A stretch of 61,896 bases of DNA from an uncultured delta proteobacterium (GCA_903901335.1 CAIUQR010000063.1:1-61896), one strand, 5' to 3'. Positions 8,401-17,562 are shown, counted from the first letter of the stretch. Program-made: numbers and translations. Notes: a model not told the origin generated them from the letters alone.

Positions 8401-9760
8401 AATCCGGCGGGATCGCCGATGACCAACATTTTTTGCGCTGCGTGCTCGTTGAGATACGTGACGTGATCAATGCTTATCTTGTTTTTTTCCAGTTGCTGGC
8501 CGTTGCCAGGCCACCATACACCGTCAAGGGGCCGATAATTGCCAGGGCCAGAAGAAGTACAATGAACGGCATGACCTTTTCCTCAGTCAGGCGACGACCG
8601 GCCAGATACCGGAACCCGGATGAGCGGAGCGTGGCGGATTGTCTGCGGCTGGCGAAGCCATCCCAGCAGGCAAGTTGACACGGTCAACTCTATTTGCTGA
8701 TAGGCGGAGCGGTCCGACCTATCAGAAGGATAACCAGATTGCAGAGCTGAATGCCAGGGCCAGTCGGTCGCCATGACAATAATAAGGATCTTCGCCGTAA
8801 CGGATTATGGGGACATAAAGCGTCAGGGCGACCACGCAAAGGGATAACACCAGCAGTCCTGACAGACAAATAACCCCTCTCAGGCCTTTTGATCTGGCCG
8901 CCAGCAAAAAAGTTGCACTAAGGATCAATCCCCCAAGGGCTACGGCCGACCCGGAAATTCCCCGGGTGCTGCACCTCCCCATACAACTGTTTGGAGCAGT
9001 CGGGGCAGACTTTTAATCAAGTAACATAGCATGGCACCCCATTCAATCCCCCGGGAATATCCGCCGATAACAGAACCAAGCATAAGCCATCTCAACAGAA
9101 GGTAGAAAATAAACACCGACGAATAACCTGTCAGGGTTTTCTTGAGATTTGAGGGTGAAGGCCATACGAGAATGCGGCTATGACCAGCAAGGGGGCATAG
9201 ATTTCCTTGCTGCATAAGGCCAGGAAATAGCAAAGAACAGCAGCGAAAAACCATCCTGAACGAGAAGTAGTGCACCACTTGAGAAGCATCATCAGTGAGA
9301 GCAGGGCGAATGCAAAGCCAAACAGGTAGTGGCGAATGGAATAGTGTCCGGCCACAGCTACCATCGCTGGAGAAACCATCAGGGTAATCCCGCTGGTCAG
9401 AGCCGGCCATCGATGCAGACCGACTTGCTGGAGAAAAAGGTAGGCCAGAAAACCTACGGCGACGAGCAGAAAAAGGCTGTGCAGGTTATAGCCAAGAAAA
9501 TTAACGCCAAACAGAAGGTAATCGATATAAAAAGATATCCCCAAACAGGGGCATAAAGCTGTTTTGACTGATAGCACGTCCCGGTCCTTTAAAGAGGAGC
9601 TCAAAGACATTGTGCTTAGCCGCCATTGTCATAAGAAATGTGTCATCTCCCCAGAAATCCAGGGACAACAGAGGATGACAGACAAACCAGGCAATCAGGG
9701 ACATCACCAACACCATTGCAAAGTATTCGAACCGTTCGATTGCAGAGATGCTGCCGTGAT
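8379..9760 (-). pseudogene. Decayed GT-C-like integral membrane glycosyltransferase
   Basis: Membrane-protein sequence runs through this region but switches frame repeatedly. Near 9540-9552, NSFMPLFG continues as ISFYIDYLLFGVNFLG in another frame. Near 9140-9165, AFSYGLHP continues as SNLKKTLTGYSSV. Near 8945-8985, LLQTVVWGG continues as SGSAVALGGLILS. Further shards (GFRYLAGRRLTEEKV, MPFIVLLLALAIIGPLTVYGG) follow near 8480-8610, and a tail with YLNEHAAQKMLVIGDPAGF ends at 8379. The early FWGDDT and the many hydrophobic segments fit PMT/ArnT-like GT-C enzymes. At least four indels are needed, so the gene is not functional unless the sequence has errors. Whether the last shards belong to the same gene is unclear. 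Confidence 0.7.
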
Positions 9761-9853
9761 TTTTTTTAACAATGTTGAGTTCACCCTACAGCAGAAAAAT
9801 TGGACACTCTATTCAGTACCCCTTTAGGGGATGAAAACGGGTAGAAAATATTA

Positions 9854-10012
9854 TCAGGTCAGGACAATCTTCGCAATGGAGTAGTATTCCTGCGGGCTGT
9901 CTATTTCATACGACGGGCAGACTTTATTAATCCACTCGGCAAGACCAGGCATTAAAGGCGTATCTTTACCCGTTATTGCAGCGACGTGCTCGGTTCTGAT
10001 GATATAAGACAT
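9854..10012 (-). CDS. Small protein of unknown function
   Basis: A 52-residue product starting MSYIIRTEHVAAI. The start is supported by AAGGAG 6 nt upstream; a longer reading to 10072 lacks such a site. Sequence is mixed charged and hydrophobic, with one Cys in KVCPSYEID and an aromatic segment near the end; no membrane span or known motif is visible. It stands alone between the decayed glycan gene and the lexA promoter region, transcribed away from lexA. Confidence 0.5.
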   Translation of the reverse strand: MSYIIRTEHVAAITGKDTPLMPGLAEWINKVCPSYEIDSPQEYYSIAKIVLT

Positions 10013-10391
10013 CGGCAACTCCTTATGAGGACTACATCTGTGATTCTGAAGTCTTCCGGATACTTTCAACAACCGGGGAAATCGTTAACCGAGAAAGGCC
10101 TTTTCTTCCATTTTCGGGGATCTCCGACAGAGATATTGCACTCACATAGAAGTGCCCATACAATCTGTTAGCTCTTGACAAGTGTTTTTTTCTTGTCTCA
10201 TTCAGATGCGTCTGTATCCTCAGGTCTCTCTGTACAGGCGGCTTCATTCTCTCAACGTCCTTCCAGTCAACGTCACAGCATGACACCCGCCGCAGGAGAC
10301 ATTCGCATAATGTATATTGACATTTACAAAAAACAAGGTATTGTAATATAACTTATAGATAAATGTAAACACAGGCGAAAGGGAAGATGCG
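10013..10391. other. Divergent intergenic region upstream of lexA
   Basis: This 379-bp spacer holds the ribosome binding site of the small minus-strand gene at its left end and the lexA promoter and operator candidates at its right end (10317-10370). A minus-strand frame of 84 codons crosses it but has no recognisable features, so I leave it out. The last 90 bases are strongly AT-rich. Confidence 0.5.
10317..10370 (+). promoter_or_regulatory. Candidate lexA-cassette promoter and operator
   Basis: TTGACA at 10317-10322 is a perfect -35 hexamer; TATTGT at 10339-10344 is a -10 candidate with a 16-bp spacer. Two dyads overlap it: TATAA-C-TTATA at 10347-10357 and the arms ACATTTA (10320-10326) and TAAATGT (10360-10366). 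Either could be the site by which LexA represses its own cassette. Neither is the E. coli-type CTGT-N8-ACAG nor the Gram-positive GAAC-N4-GTTC box, so the assignment is inference. Confidence 0.4.
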
Positions 10392-11042
10392 ATGGCACTT
10401 ACCGGCAAACAGAACCAGTTTCTGCAGTACCTGACAGAAAAAATAGCCGAAGACGGGAGGGCGCCCAGTCTGCGCCAGGCGGCAACGGATATGGGGGTCA
10501 GCCACACAGCCGTGGCCCAGATGCTGGGCCAGCTGGAAAAAAAAGGCCTCATTGAACGGGGCGGCCACTACAGCCGGACCATTCGTCTGCTCTCGGAGTT
10601 CCCGGCCGCTACCAGTTCCGCCGGAGGCCGGGAACTCCCTATTATCGGCCGGATCACCGCCGGTCTGCCCATGTATGCCCAGCAGACCTGGGACGGCACG
10701 GTGGTTGTAGACCGCACCCTCTTTGCCGGTGACAATCTGTTCTGTCTCAGGGTCAGCGGCAAATCCATGCAGGGCGCCGGAATCCTCGATGGCGATCTGG
10801 TCATCTGCGAACCCCGCCAGTATGCCGAAAACGGTGAGATCGTCGTCGTTCTGATCCATGGTGACGAGGCCACGGTCAAACGCTTTTCCCTGCATTCCGA
10901 TCATATCGAGTTACACCCGGAGAACGACGCCTTTCCGATTATGCGGTATTCGTTTAGCGAACTGCTGGTCCAGGGGAAGGTTGTCGGCGTGATCAGGGGC
11001 CGGAGTCCTGAATTTTCAGCTGCCGGGAAGAATACCAAATGA
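10392..11042 (+). CDS. lexA: LexA-type SOS repressor
   Basis: A 216-residue repressor with an N-terminal winged-helix domain (residues 1-65, recognition region near APSLRQAATDMGVSHTAV) and a C-terminal S24 peptidase domain. The self-cleavage bond Ala90-Gly91 (in RITAGLP) and the catalytic pair Ser125 (in GKSMQGAG) and Lys163 (in ATVKRF) are all present, so RecA-stimulated autocleavage is expected. It heads a cassette in which the next gene starts inside its stop codon (ATGA overlap) and imuB and dnaE2 follow. It probably represses the cassette and may be a cassette-specific second LexA rather than the global one. Confidence 0.95.
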   Translation: MALTGKQNQFLQYLTEKIAEDGRAPSLRQAATDMGVSHTAVAQMLGQLEKKGLIERGGHYSRTIRLLSEFPAATSSAGGRELPIIGRITAGLPMYAQQTWDGTVVVDRTLFAGDNLFCLRVSGKSMQGAGILDGDLVICEPRQYAENGEIVVVLIHGDEATVKRFSLHSDHIELHPENDAFPIMRYSFSELLVQGKVVGVIRGRSPEFSAAGKNTK

Positions 11043-11368
11043 CACAGCATCTCGGTGTTGTCGAAATCAACAGGCCCTCCCAACCTGCAGGACCTGCGGA
11101 GAGAAAATATCAGGTCTCTCGAGAAACATGCGGCTATTCCTACACGGAATGGGTGAACAGCGGTTTATACCCCGCTGGCAGGAAACCAACCGATATGCAG
11201 AAAAAATTCGACTACGATTATTCCGCTGCCGAACTGCAGGAAGGGGCGGCGCCCCACCTTAAGATCCTGGCCTTCCGCTCCGGGCAGGGAATCATCTTTT
11301 TCAACAACCATGTCCGCGCCCAGGCACCCGGCAAGGCCCGGGAGTTGATCAAAATTCCTGGAGAGTGA
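11039..11368 (+). CDS. Unknown 109-aa protein in the imuA position of the mutagenesis cassette
   Basis: The gene is locked into the operon: its ATG overlaps the lexA stop (ATGA) and its TGA overlaps the imuB ATG (TGATG). In classical cassettes this slot holds imuA, a RecA/SulA-like ATPase of over 200 residues. This product is only 109 residues and shows no Walker motif. It has a polar N-terminal third, an acidic middle (KFDYDYSAAELQEG) and a hydrophobic, then basic end (PHLKILAFRSGQGIIFFNN, then ARELIKIP). I do not recognise a family. Context suggests a small partner of ImuB, DnaE2 or RecA, or a cell-division inhibitor; none is shown by the sequence. Confidence 0.75.
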   Translation: MTQHLGVVEINRPSQPAGPAERKYQVSRETCGYSYTEWVNSGLYPAGRKPTDMQKKFDYDYSAAELQEGAAPHLKILAFRSGQGIIFFNNHVRAQAPGKARELIKIPGE

Positions 11369-12549
11369 TGGACAGAGAAAGAGCAATCATCCATTTCAAT
11401 GTCGCCGACTTCGCCGTGGCAGTGGAACGGGTCGCCGACTGTACCTTACGGGAAAGGCCCGTGATCGTCGCGCCGTTCCAGGCGGCCAGGGCTGTCGTCT
11501 ACGACATGAGCGAGGAGGCCTTCCAGTGCGGGGTGCAAAAAGGGATGAGCCTGCGCCAGGCAACCCGCCTCTGTCGGGGAGCGGCAGTCCTTCCTCCCCG
11601 GCCGGATATCTATCAGCGGGCGATGCAGGCCTTCCTCGGCCAGATCAGGGACTATTCGCCGCTGGTTGAGCAGGGGGCAGGCGATGGCCATGTCTTTGTC
11701 GATGTGACCGGGACGCACCGGCTCTTCGGCCCTGCTCCGGATATCGGCTGGAAGGTCCGAAAACGTGCGCGCAACGACCTGGGGCTCAACCCGATCTGGA
11801 CCCTTTCCGTAAACAAGCTCGTGGCCAAGGTGGCCTCCCGCCTGGTCAAACCGGTGGGCGAGTATATCGTCGCCGCAGGCGAAGAGGAAGACTTTCTGGC
11901 CCCCTTGCCGCTGGCCCTGCTGCCGGGCCTGAGCCCGGTGGAGCTGCGCAGGCTGCGCGAGTTCAACCTGATCAAGATCGGCCAGCTGGCGGGCTTAAGC
12001 AGACAACAGCTGCTGGTACCCTTTGGCAGTCGCTCCGGCTTCCTGTACCGGGCCAGTCACGGCATCGACGAAAGCGTCATTGCAGCAGGGACGATGGAAA
12101 CAGCGCCGGTTGTTTTCGAACACGTCTTCGCCGATGACACCAACGACCGGAGACAGATGGAGGGCGTGGTTGCGGATCTGGCCGCCAGGGCCTGCCAGGA
12201 ACTGCGCCGAAGAAAGCAGGTCGCCCGGCAGGTCTGGATCCGGATCACCTATGCGGATGGGGTCCATTCGGTCAGGCAGACCACCACTCGTTTGGGGACA
12301 TCCGCTGATTTCACCCTCCGGAACCTGGCGCAGCTGGCCCTGCAGCGGGCCTGGACCCGAAGGACTCGTGTCCGCGGCTGCCGGCTGGTCTGCGACCGAT
12401 TGCACAGACAGTCGCCCCAACTCCTGCTCTTTCCAGAGGCTGCAGGCAATGAGATCCGACAGGAAAAGGCATCTCGAGCCCTGGAACGCATCAGGGACCG
12501 TTTCGGGCACGCCTTGATCCAGACCGGGGCGTTCCAGGTCTCCCATTGA
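11368..12549 (+). CDS. imuB: ImuB, Y-family polymerase-like mutasome hub
   Basis: The 393-residue product has the Y-family fold order: palm start IIHFNVADFAVAVE (residues 7-20), a palm segment with FVDVTGTHRLFG (about 111-122), a helix-hairpin-helix region and a little-finger domain. In active polymerases the first motif reads HVDMDxF; here the two acids are Asn11 and Ala13, and the later D-E pair reads D-G. This loss of catalytic residues is the known mark of ImuB. A clamp-binding motif QLLLF lies at about residues 351-355. It probably bridges the sliding clamp and DnaE2 during translesion synthesis. I chose the ATG at 11368 over the GTG one codon earlier. Confidence 0.92.
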   Translation: MDRERAIIHFNVADFAVAVERVADCTLRERPVIVAPFQAARAVVYDMSEEAFQCGVQKGMSLRQATRLCRGAAVLPPRPDIYQRAMQAFLGQIRDYSPLVEQGAGDGHVFVDVTGTHRLFGPAPDIGWKVRKRARNDLGLNPIWTLSVNKLVAKVASRLVKPVGEYIVAAGEEEDFLAPLPLALLPGLSPVELRRLREFNLIKIGQLAGLSRQQLLVPFGSRSGFLYRASHGIDESVIAAGTMETAPVVFEHVFADDTNDRRQMEGVVADLAARACQELRRRKQVARQVWIRITYADGVHSVRQTTTRLGTSADFTLRNLAQLALQRAWTRRTRVRGCRLVCDRLHRQSPQLLLFPEAAGNEIRQEKASRALERIRDRFGHALIQTGAFQVSH

Positions 12550-12584
12550 TCTGCTTTTATTGCATATCTTTTTAAATAATCGCC

Positions 12585-15581
12585 ATGTTCCCACTGCATG
12601 TCCGTTCCCACTTCTCCCTGCTGCGCGCGACCGCCTCCCCGGCCCGGCTCTGCGCCCTGGCAAGAAAATACGGCTATGCAGGGCTTGCCCTGACGGACCG
12701 GGACAACCTCTATGGCCTCTGGCCCTTTCTGTCGGCCTGCAGACAGGAAGGGCTGCGGCCGGTGATCGGGGCTGAAATCACCGAACCCGATTCCGGCAGG
12801 CTTGCGGTCTGTCTGGTCGAAAACGACCGCGGCTATGCAAACCTCTGTAATCTGATAACGAGACGCCACCAGAAAGGCCCTTTCAAGCTGGAAGAAGCGA
12901 TTATCGACATACATGAAGGTCTGATCGTGCTCTCCCGGAATCAGTCTCTTGTCGCTGGACTGTTGACTCACGGGGTGAAGGTTGCAGCCGACCTGGGGGA
13001 CAGGCCCACAGAGACCGCAGGCAGACTCAGAAAATGGGCGGCCGAGACAGGAATCCCGGCGGTGGCGACCCCGGACTGCGGTCTGGCCGAGGAAGATGAC
13101 GTCCCCCTCTACCGTCTGCTGCGGGCCATTGCCTGCAACACCAGTCTGTCTCGCCTGAGCGAGGTAGAGACGGCCGGCGGCCAAAATTGGTTTTCCCCTC
13201 CCGGCACCTATCGAGAACGTTTTGCCATCTGGCCGGAGGTAATTCCGGCAAGCCGGACTCTGGCCGAGAGCTGTTCATTCACCGGGCCCGTCTTCGGTAC
13301 GGTTATGCCGCCCTGGCAAGGGCGAACAGATACGGCAGCTGCCTTGCGCGCCGCCGCCTACCTCGGGGCCCGCGGACGCTACGGCGACAATCTGAGCAAG
13401 CCGGTGGTGGACCGGCTGGAGCACGAACTGCACGTGATCGAAAGCATGGACTTCTCCTCCTATTTCCTGGTAGTCCGCGATATCGTCTTACGCCTGCAGC
13501 CGGATGGCAGCCGCCGGAAGAGACGGATCTGCGGCCGCGGCTCGGGGGCGGCGTCATTGGTCGCCTACTGTCTGCAGATCACCAACGTCTGCCCGATCAG
13601 ACACAACCTGTATTTCGAGCGCTTCCTGAATCCGGGACGGACCGATCCCCCTGATATCGATATCGATTTTTCCTGGGACGAGCGCGAGGCGGTGATCGCG
13701 GATGTATTGCAGGAGCATCAGGGCCATGCCGCCATGGTCTGCAATCATATCGGTTTCAAGCCCCGGATGGCTCTTCGTGAAACCGCCAAGGTCTACGGGT
13801 TGCCCGAGGGTGAGATCTCCCGGCTGACCAGACGGGTCCCGTGGTTCTCCCATGGCAGCGATGATCTGCAGCAGCGCCTGTCAGAGCTTCCCTCCCTGAG
13901 AGATCAGGATCTCTCCGCCCCCTGGCCGGAGATTATCGACCTTGCCCAGAGACTTTTGGGCATCCCCCGCTATCTTTCCGTCCATCCCGGCGGGGTCGTG
14001 ATCACGCCGGGACCGATCTGTGACTACGTGCCGGTGGAGACGGCCGCCAAGGGCGTGCCGATCATCCAATGGGAAAAGGACGGCACCGAAGAGGCGGGAC
14101 TGGTCAAGATCGATATCCTCGGCAACCGCAGTCTCGGGGTTATCCGAGACTGCATCGCCAGGATCACGGCCGGAGGCGTCCCCTTTGATGAGGTTCATTG
14201 GCACCCCGAAGATGACACCCTTACCCAAAACGCCGTCTCCCGGGGAATCACCATGGGCTGCTTTTATATCGAGAGTCCGGCCATGCGGCTGTTGCAGAAA
14301 AAGGCGGGCAGCGGCGATTTCGAACAGCTGGTTCTCCAGTCCTCCATTATCCGGCCCGCGGCCAACGAATTCGTGCGCGAGTATGTGCGCAGACTGCATG
14401 GCGGGGCCTGGCAACCTCTGCATGAAAAGGTGAAAGACGTCCTCGATGAGACCTTTGGACTCATGGTCTACCAGGAAGATGTCTCGAAGGTGGCGGTCAG
14501 TCTGGCAGGCTTCAGCCATGCCCGGGCCGACGGCCTGCGCAAGGTCCTGTCGAAAAAGGACAGGGAACTGAGATTACGCGATTATAAGAACGAGTTCTTT
14601 GCCGGGTGCACTGACCATGGGGTGGAGATGCAGGATACCGAAGCGATCTGGAAGATGATGATGAGTTTTGACGGCTACTCGTTCTGTAAACCGCATTCGG
14701 CATCCTATGCCAGGGTCTCATTCCAGGCAGCCTATCTAAAAAGCCACTTCCCTGCCGAGTTCATGGCGGCGGTGATCTCCAACAAGGGCGGCTATTATTC
14801 GACCTTTGCCTATGTCTCGGAGACCAAACGCCTGGGAGTCACGGTCCTTCCACCGGATGTAAACCGAAGCGACAAGTCCTGGCAGGGAGAGGGCCGTCAG
14901 GTCCTGGTGGGGTTGCAGGCAGTTCAGGGTCTGTCAGACAGATGCCTGGACCGGATTATCCACAGCCGGACCGAACGATCCTTCACCAGCGCGACGGATT
15001 TCTTCCATCGCGCCCGGCCCGCAGAAGACGAGGCCCGCGCCCTGATCCATGCAGGCGCACTCGATTCCCTGCAGGAAGCCCAAAACAACAGGGCGATGCT
15101 GCTCTGGGAGCTTGCCGCCTTTCACCGGGTGCAGGCATCCATGAAGCACTCCTCCCTGTTCGATATCCGTCTGCCGCCCCCGCCCCCACTGCCCGCACCG
15201 GATCAGCGCGAGCTACTCCGGCGGGAATATGAGGTGCTGGGTTTTCTCTGCGGCTGCCACCCCCTGTCTCTGTTTAAAAAAAATAACAAAGGGCTGACCA
15301 CGGCACGGGCCTTGCCGGATTGCGCCGGACGCAGGGTTCGCTTTATCGGCTGGCTGCTCACCGGCAAGCTGGTCTCCACCAAAACCGGTGAAGCCATGGA
15401 GTTTTTGACCTTCGAGGACGAAACAGGGATGGTTGAGGCCACCTTTTTCCCCGGCGTTTATCGCCGCTACGCCCACCTGCTGACATCCGGACGACCCTAT
15501 CTACTCACCGGTCTGGTCGAAGAGGATTTCGGTGCCGTGACCCTGACTGTCGACCATATTGAAGTACTCGCCAGAGACTGA
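12585..15581 (+). CDS. dnaE2: DnaE2 (ImuC), error-prone DNA polymerase III alpha subunit
   Basis: A 998-residue C-family polymerase, shorter than replicative DnaE (about 1160) and typical for DnaE2. The N-terminal PHP domain is degenerate: the H-x-H of DnaE reads HVRSH near residue 5, and TDH reads TDRDN near residue 43, so metal binding and proofreading are unlikely. The palm acids are intact in PDIDIDF (residues 356-362), and a C-terminal OB-fold region with GRRVRFIGWLLTG is present. It lies 35 nt after imuB with no clear Shine-Dalgarno and ends the cassette. It is expected to perform damage-induced mutagenic synthesis with ImuB. Confidence 0.94.
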   Translation: MFPLHVRSHFSLLRATASPARLCALARKYGYAGLALTDRDNLYGLWPFLSACRQEGLRPVIGAEITEPDSGRLAVCLVENDRGYANLCNLITRRHQKGPFKLEEAIIDIHEGLIVLSRNQSLVAGLLTHGVKVAADLGDRPTETAGRLRKWAAETGIPAVATPDCGLAEEDDVPLYRLLRAIACNTSLSRLSEVETAGGQNWFSPPGTYRERFAIWPEVIPASRTLAESCSFTGPVFGTVMPPWQGRTDTAAALRAAAYLGARGRYGDNLSKPVVDRLEHELHVIESMDFSSYFLVVRDIVLRLQPDGSRRKRRICGRGSGAASLVAYCLQITNVCPIRHNLYFERFLNPGRTDPPDIDIDFSWDEREAVIADVLQEHQGHAAMVCNHIGFKPRMALRETAKVYGLPEGEISRLTRRVPWFSHGSDDLQQRLSELPSLRDQDLSAPWPEIIDLAQRLLGIPRYLSVHPGGVVITPGPICDYVPVETAAKGVPIIQWEKDGTEEAGLVKIDILGNRSLGVIRDCIARITAGGVPFDEVHWHPEDDTLTQNAVSRGITMGCFYIESPAMRLLQKKAGSGDFEQLVLQSSIIRPAANEFVREYVRRLHGGAWQPLHEKVKDVLDETFGLMVYQEDVSKVAVSLAGFSHARADGLRKVLSKKDRELRLRDYKNEFFAGCTDHGVEMQDTEAIWKMMMSFDGYSFCKPHSASYARVSFQAAYLKSHFPAEFMAAVISNKGGYYSTFAYVSETKRLGVTVLPPDVNRSDKSWQGEGRQVLVGLQAVQGLSDRCLDRIIHSRTERSFTSATDFFHRARPAEDEARALIHAGALDSLQEAQNNRAMLLWELAAFHRVQASMKHSSLFDIRLPPPPPLPAPDQRELLRREYEVLGFLCGCHPLSLFKKNNKGLTTARALPDCAGRRVRFIGWLLTGKLVSTKTGEAMEFLTFEDETGMVEATFFPGVYRRYAHLLTSGRPYLLTGLVEEDFGAVTLTVDHIEVLARD

Positions 15582-15832
15582 TAATTCCTGGGAAAATCAC
15601 AACATTTCTTCAGGGTATCCCCTGGAATCCTGATAAGTCCCTTAGAAGAATTATTCGCAAAGCAAAATCGGGAAGACTGCAGGTTTTGATGATCCTATTC
15701 TCTTTGGTTGTATGTTTAAAATCCGGAAGAAACGCAGGCCAGGTAATTTTTGTTTCCAAAAGAGATAAAATGTCGTATTTCTATAGCGCTGCTTCCGGGG
15801 GGAAGTAACATATCTATATTCAGGTGAGTGCT

Positions 15833-16228
15833 GTGAAACAGATTCTTGTGATTGATGATGATTTGATGACTCTGGAGGTCCTCAGAAAAATATTGGAGGC
15901 CGAAGGATATCAGGTTGTAACCGCCTTGGATGGGCAGAAAGGACTTGATGCTTTTCATCAGACATCAATTGATCTGGTCATAACCGACTTGGTTATGCCG
16001 GTGAAGGACGGACTAAGAACGATAATGGAACTGCGGAAAGAGAATCAGCTCATACCGATTATTGCAATTTCCGCCGGTGGCGCAATCGCAAAGGAGCGAT
16101 ACCTGACCGCCGCCCAATATCTGGACAATATCATTGCTATACCAAAGCCTTTAAAGAGAAAAGAGATTATTGAAACAGTGAAAAAACTCCTGCGGCGCAA
16201 AAATCCGCCGGATGCGCTGGAGATATAA
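15833..16228 (+). CDS. Single-domain response regulator (receiver only)
   Basis: A 131-residue CheY-like receiver. The acidic pocket IDDD is at residues 6-9, the phospho-acceptor Asp is in ITDLVMP (about residue 55), and the conserved Lys is in PKPLKRKE (about residue 107). There is no output domain, so it must act through a partner or as a phosphorelay step. A GTG at 15824 is in frame, but the GTG at 15833 has AGGTGAG in front of it and gives the standard opening KQILVIDDD. Its convergent neighbour ends 17 nt away; no kinase gene is nearby. Confidence 0.88.
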   Translation: MKQILVIDDDLMTLEVLRKILEAEGYQVVTALDGQKGLDAFHQTSIDLVITDLVMPVKDGLRTIMELRKENQLIPIIAISAGGAIAKERYLTAAQYLDNIIAIPKPLKRKEIIETVKKLLRRKNPPDALEI

Positions 16229-16245
16229 GGGCCATGGCTGGATAA

Positions 16246-17274
16246 TCAGGTGCCCCCGGCCAGAGTTTTCGCCGTTGACACCTCTAAGACGGATTCCGAA
16301 ATGGCTGCAACTTGATGCGAATTCTTTTTAATGAAACCAAACTCCACCAGTTTTTTGAGATCCCCCCACATAGTCTCACTTCCCATGATGGCGACAATGA
16401 TCTCATCGTCGCCCCTCCTGAACTTCCCGACATAGGTCTGTCTGGCGACATCCGTATAACCGGTCTTGCCGCCTTCACTCCCGGGAACCTGCCATAACGC
16501 CCTGTTATGACTATGCAAAACCTTCCCTTCCGCCGTATTGACATTAACCTGTTTCATCCTGGCCGCAAATTCCGGGTTCTCCATTGCATGTCTGAAGATG
16601 ATGGCAAGATCACGGGCTGTTGTTTCCTGGCCCTGGGCAGTCAGACCGGTTGCGGTTTTACATACGGTTTGGTTTGCACCCCATTGGTGAGCAAAAGTGG
16701 TCATCTTCTGGGCAAATGACTGTTCAGAGCCGGCAATCTTCTCGGCCAGGGCCACGCTGGCATCGTTGGCCGAGGCAAGGAGAACCGCATTGATCAGATC
16801 GTTGGCGTTGTATTCCCTGTTTTGATCCAAAAAGACCTTGGAGCGCGGCTGCTGGGCCGCTTTAAAGCTGACCGAAACCGAATCTCCGTCACTCAGGGTA
16901 TTAAGAGCAATCATCCCGGTCAGGATCTTGATAGTACTGGCAGGTTGTCTGTGAATATCGGGAGATCTGGCAAAGAGTGTTTTTCCAGTGGCAGCATCAA
17001 TGATAATGGCACTTTTTGCCGACAATGCGTTATTGATCCGGGAATCCTGCGGGGTAGATCTCGCCGCCAGATACGAACTCCCGGCTTTGGGTGATTTATG
17101 CTTATGCCGGACCGCAACCCGATGGGAAACATGACGTTTCTTGGAAATCTTTCCGACATGTTTCTTTGCCCCGGTGCTTTTCAGGACCGGGGCCGCCATA
17201 GCTTGATAGGCGAAGAGGAAACAACAGACAAGCAGGGATAAAAAGCTCCTGCACAAAAATTTAGTTCCGTTCAT
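16246..17274 (-). CDS. D-alanyl-D-alanine carboxypeptidase (peptidase S11 family)
   Basis: A 342-residue penicillin-binding protein. An N-terminal signal segment (residues about 8-28, ending AMAA) exports it. A strongly basic His/Lys-rich linker (about residues 38-63) follows, then the catalytic domain with all three motifs: SxxK at Ser113-Lys116 (PASTIKI), SxN at Ser168-Asn170 (LASANDAS) and KTG at Lys270 (GGKTGYT). It should trim the terminal D-Ala from peptidoglycan pentapeptides in the periplasm. No C-terminal amphipathic anchor like that of DacA/PBP5 is obvious. A TTG two codons earlier is also possible; neither start has a strong ribosome binding site. Confidence 0.93.
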   Translation of the reverse strand: MNGTKFLCRSFLSLLVCCFLFAYQAMAAPVLKSTGAKKHVGKISKKRHVSHRVAVRHKHKSPKAGSSYLAARSTPQDSRINNALSAKSAIIIDAATGKTLFARSPDIHRQPASTIKILTGMIALNTLSDGDSVSVSFKAAQQPRSKVFLDQNREYNANDLINAVLLASANDASVALAEKIAGSEQSFAQKMTTFAHQWGANQTVCKTATGLTAQGQETTARDLAIIFRHAMENPEFAARMKQVNVNTAEGKVLHSHNRALWQVPGSEGGKTGYTDVARQTYVGKFRRGDDEIIVAIMGSETMWGDLKKLVEFGFIKKNSHQVAAISESVLEVSTAKTLAGGT

Positions 17275-17428
17275 GGGCAAAGAGAGAGTTTTGTTTATAT
17301 ATCATGAGGAAAGACTGTCCCGGACTGTTGGTTTTTTATTATGTCCGGCCTTTCTTGTCAAGTTGTTTCGACTGAATCTATCGATTTATCCCATTATATG
17401 TTTGTTATTAGAGAATATTTCCTTTTAA

Positions 17429-17457
17429 TTGACCAAAAATACCCTTTTGTGTACAAT
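17429..17457 (+). promoter_or_regulatory. Promoter for the acyl-CoA synthetase gene
   Basis: TTGACC at 17429-17434 and TACAAT at 17452-17457 are separated by 17 bp. A second GTACAAT lies at 17480-17486, so a direct repeat of this heptamer flanks the likely start site and might bind a regulator. The gene starts about 100 nt downstream. Confidence 0.6.
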
Positions 17458-17562
17458 CATTCACATTGCTTTTTTTCATGTACAATACAAGTGCTGCGGT
17501 TCCTGGTTGATACGCCCCGATCGTGAATGGGTTGGACGTTTTTTTCATGAGGAGACTGAGGT

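Noticed and set aside
10032..10286. 84-codon minus-strand frame in the lexA upstream region
   Set aside because: No ribosome binding site, no motif, and it covers the region where promoter elements of two divergent genes are expected.
12249..13184. 311-codon open frame antisense to imuB/dnaE2
   Set aside because: It lies wholly opposite well-identified genes in GC-rich sequence, has no recognisable domain and no plausible ribosome binding site; long antisense frames are expected there.
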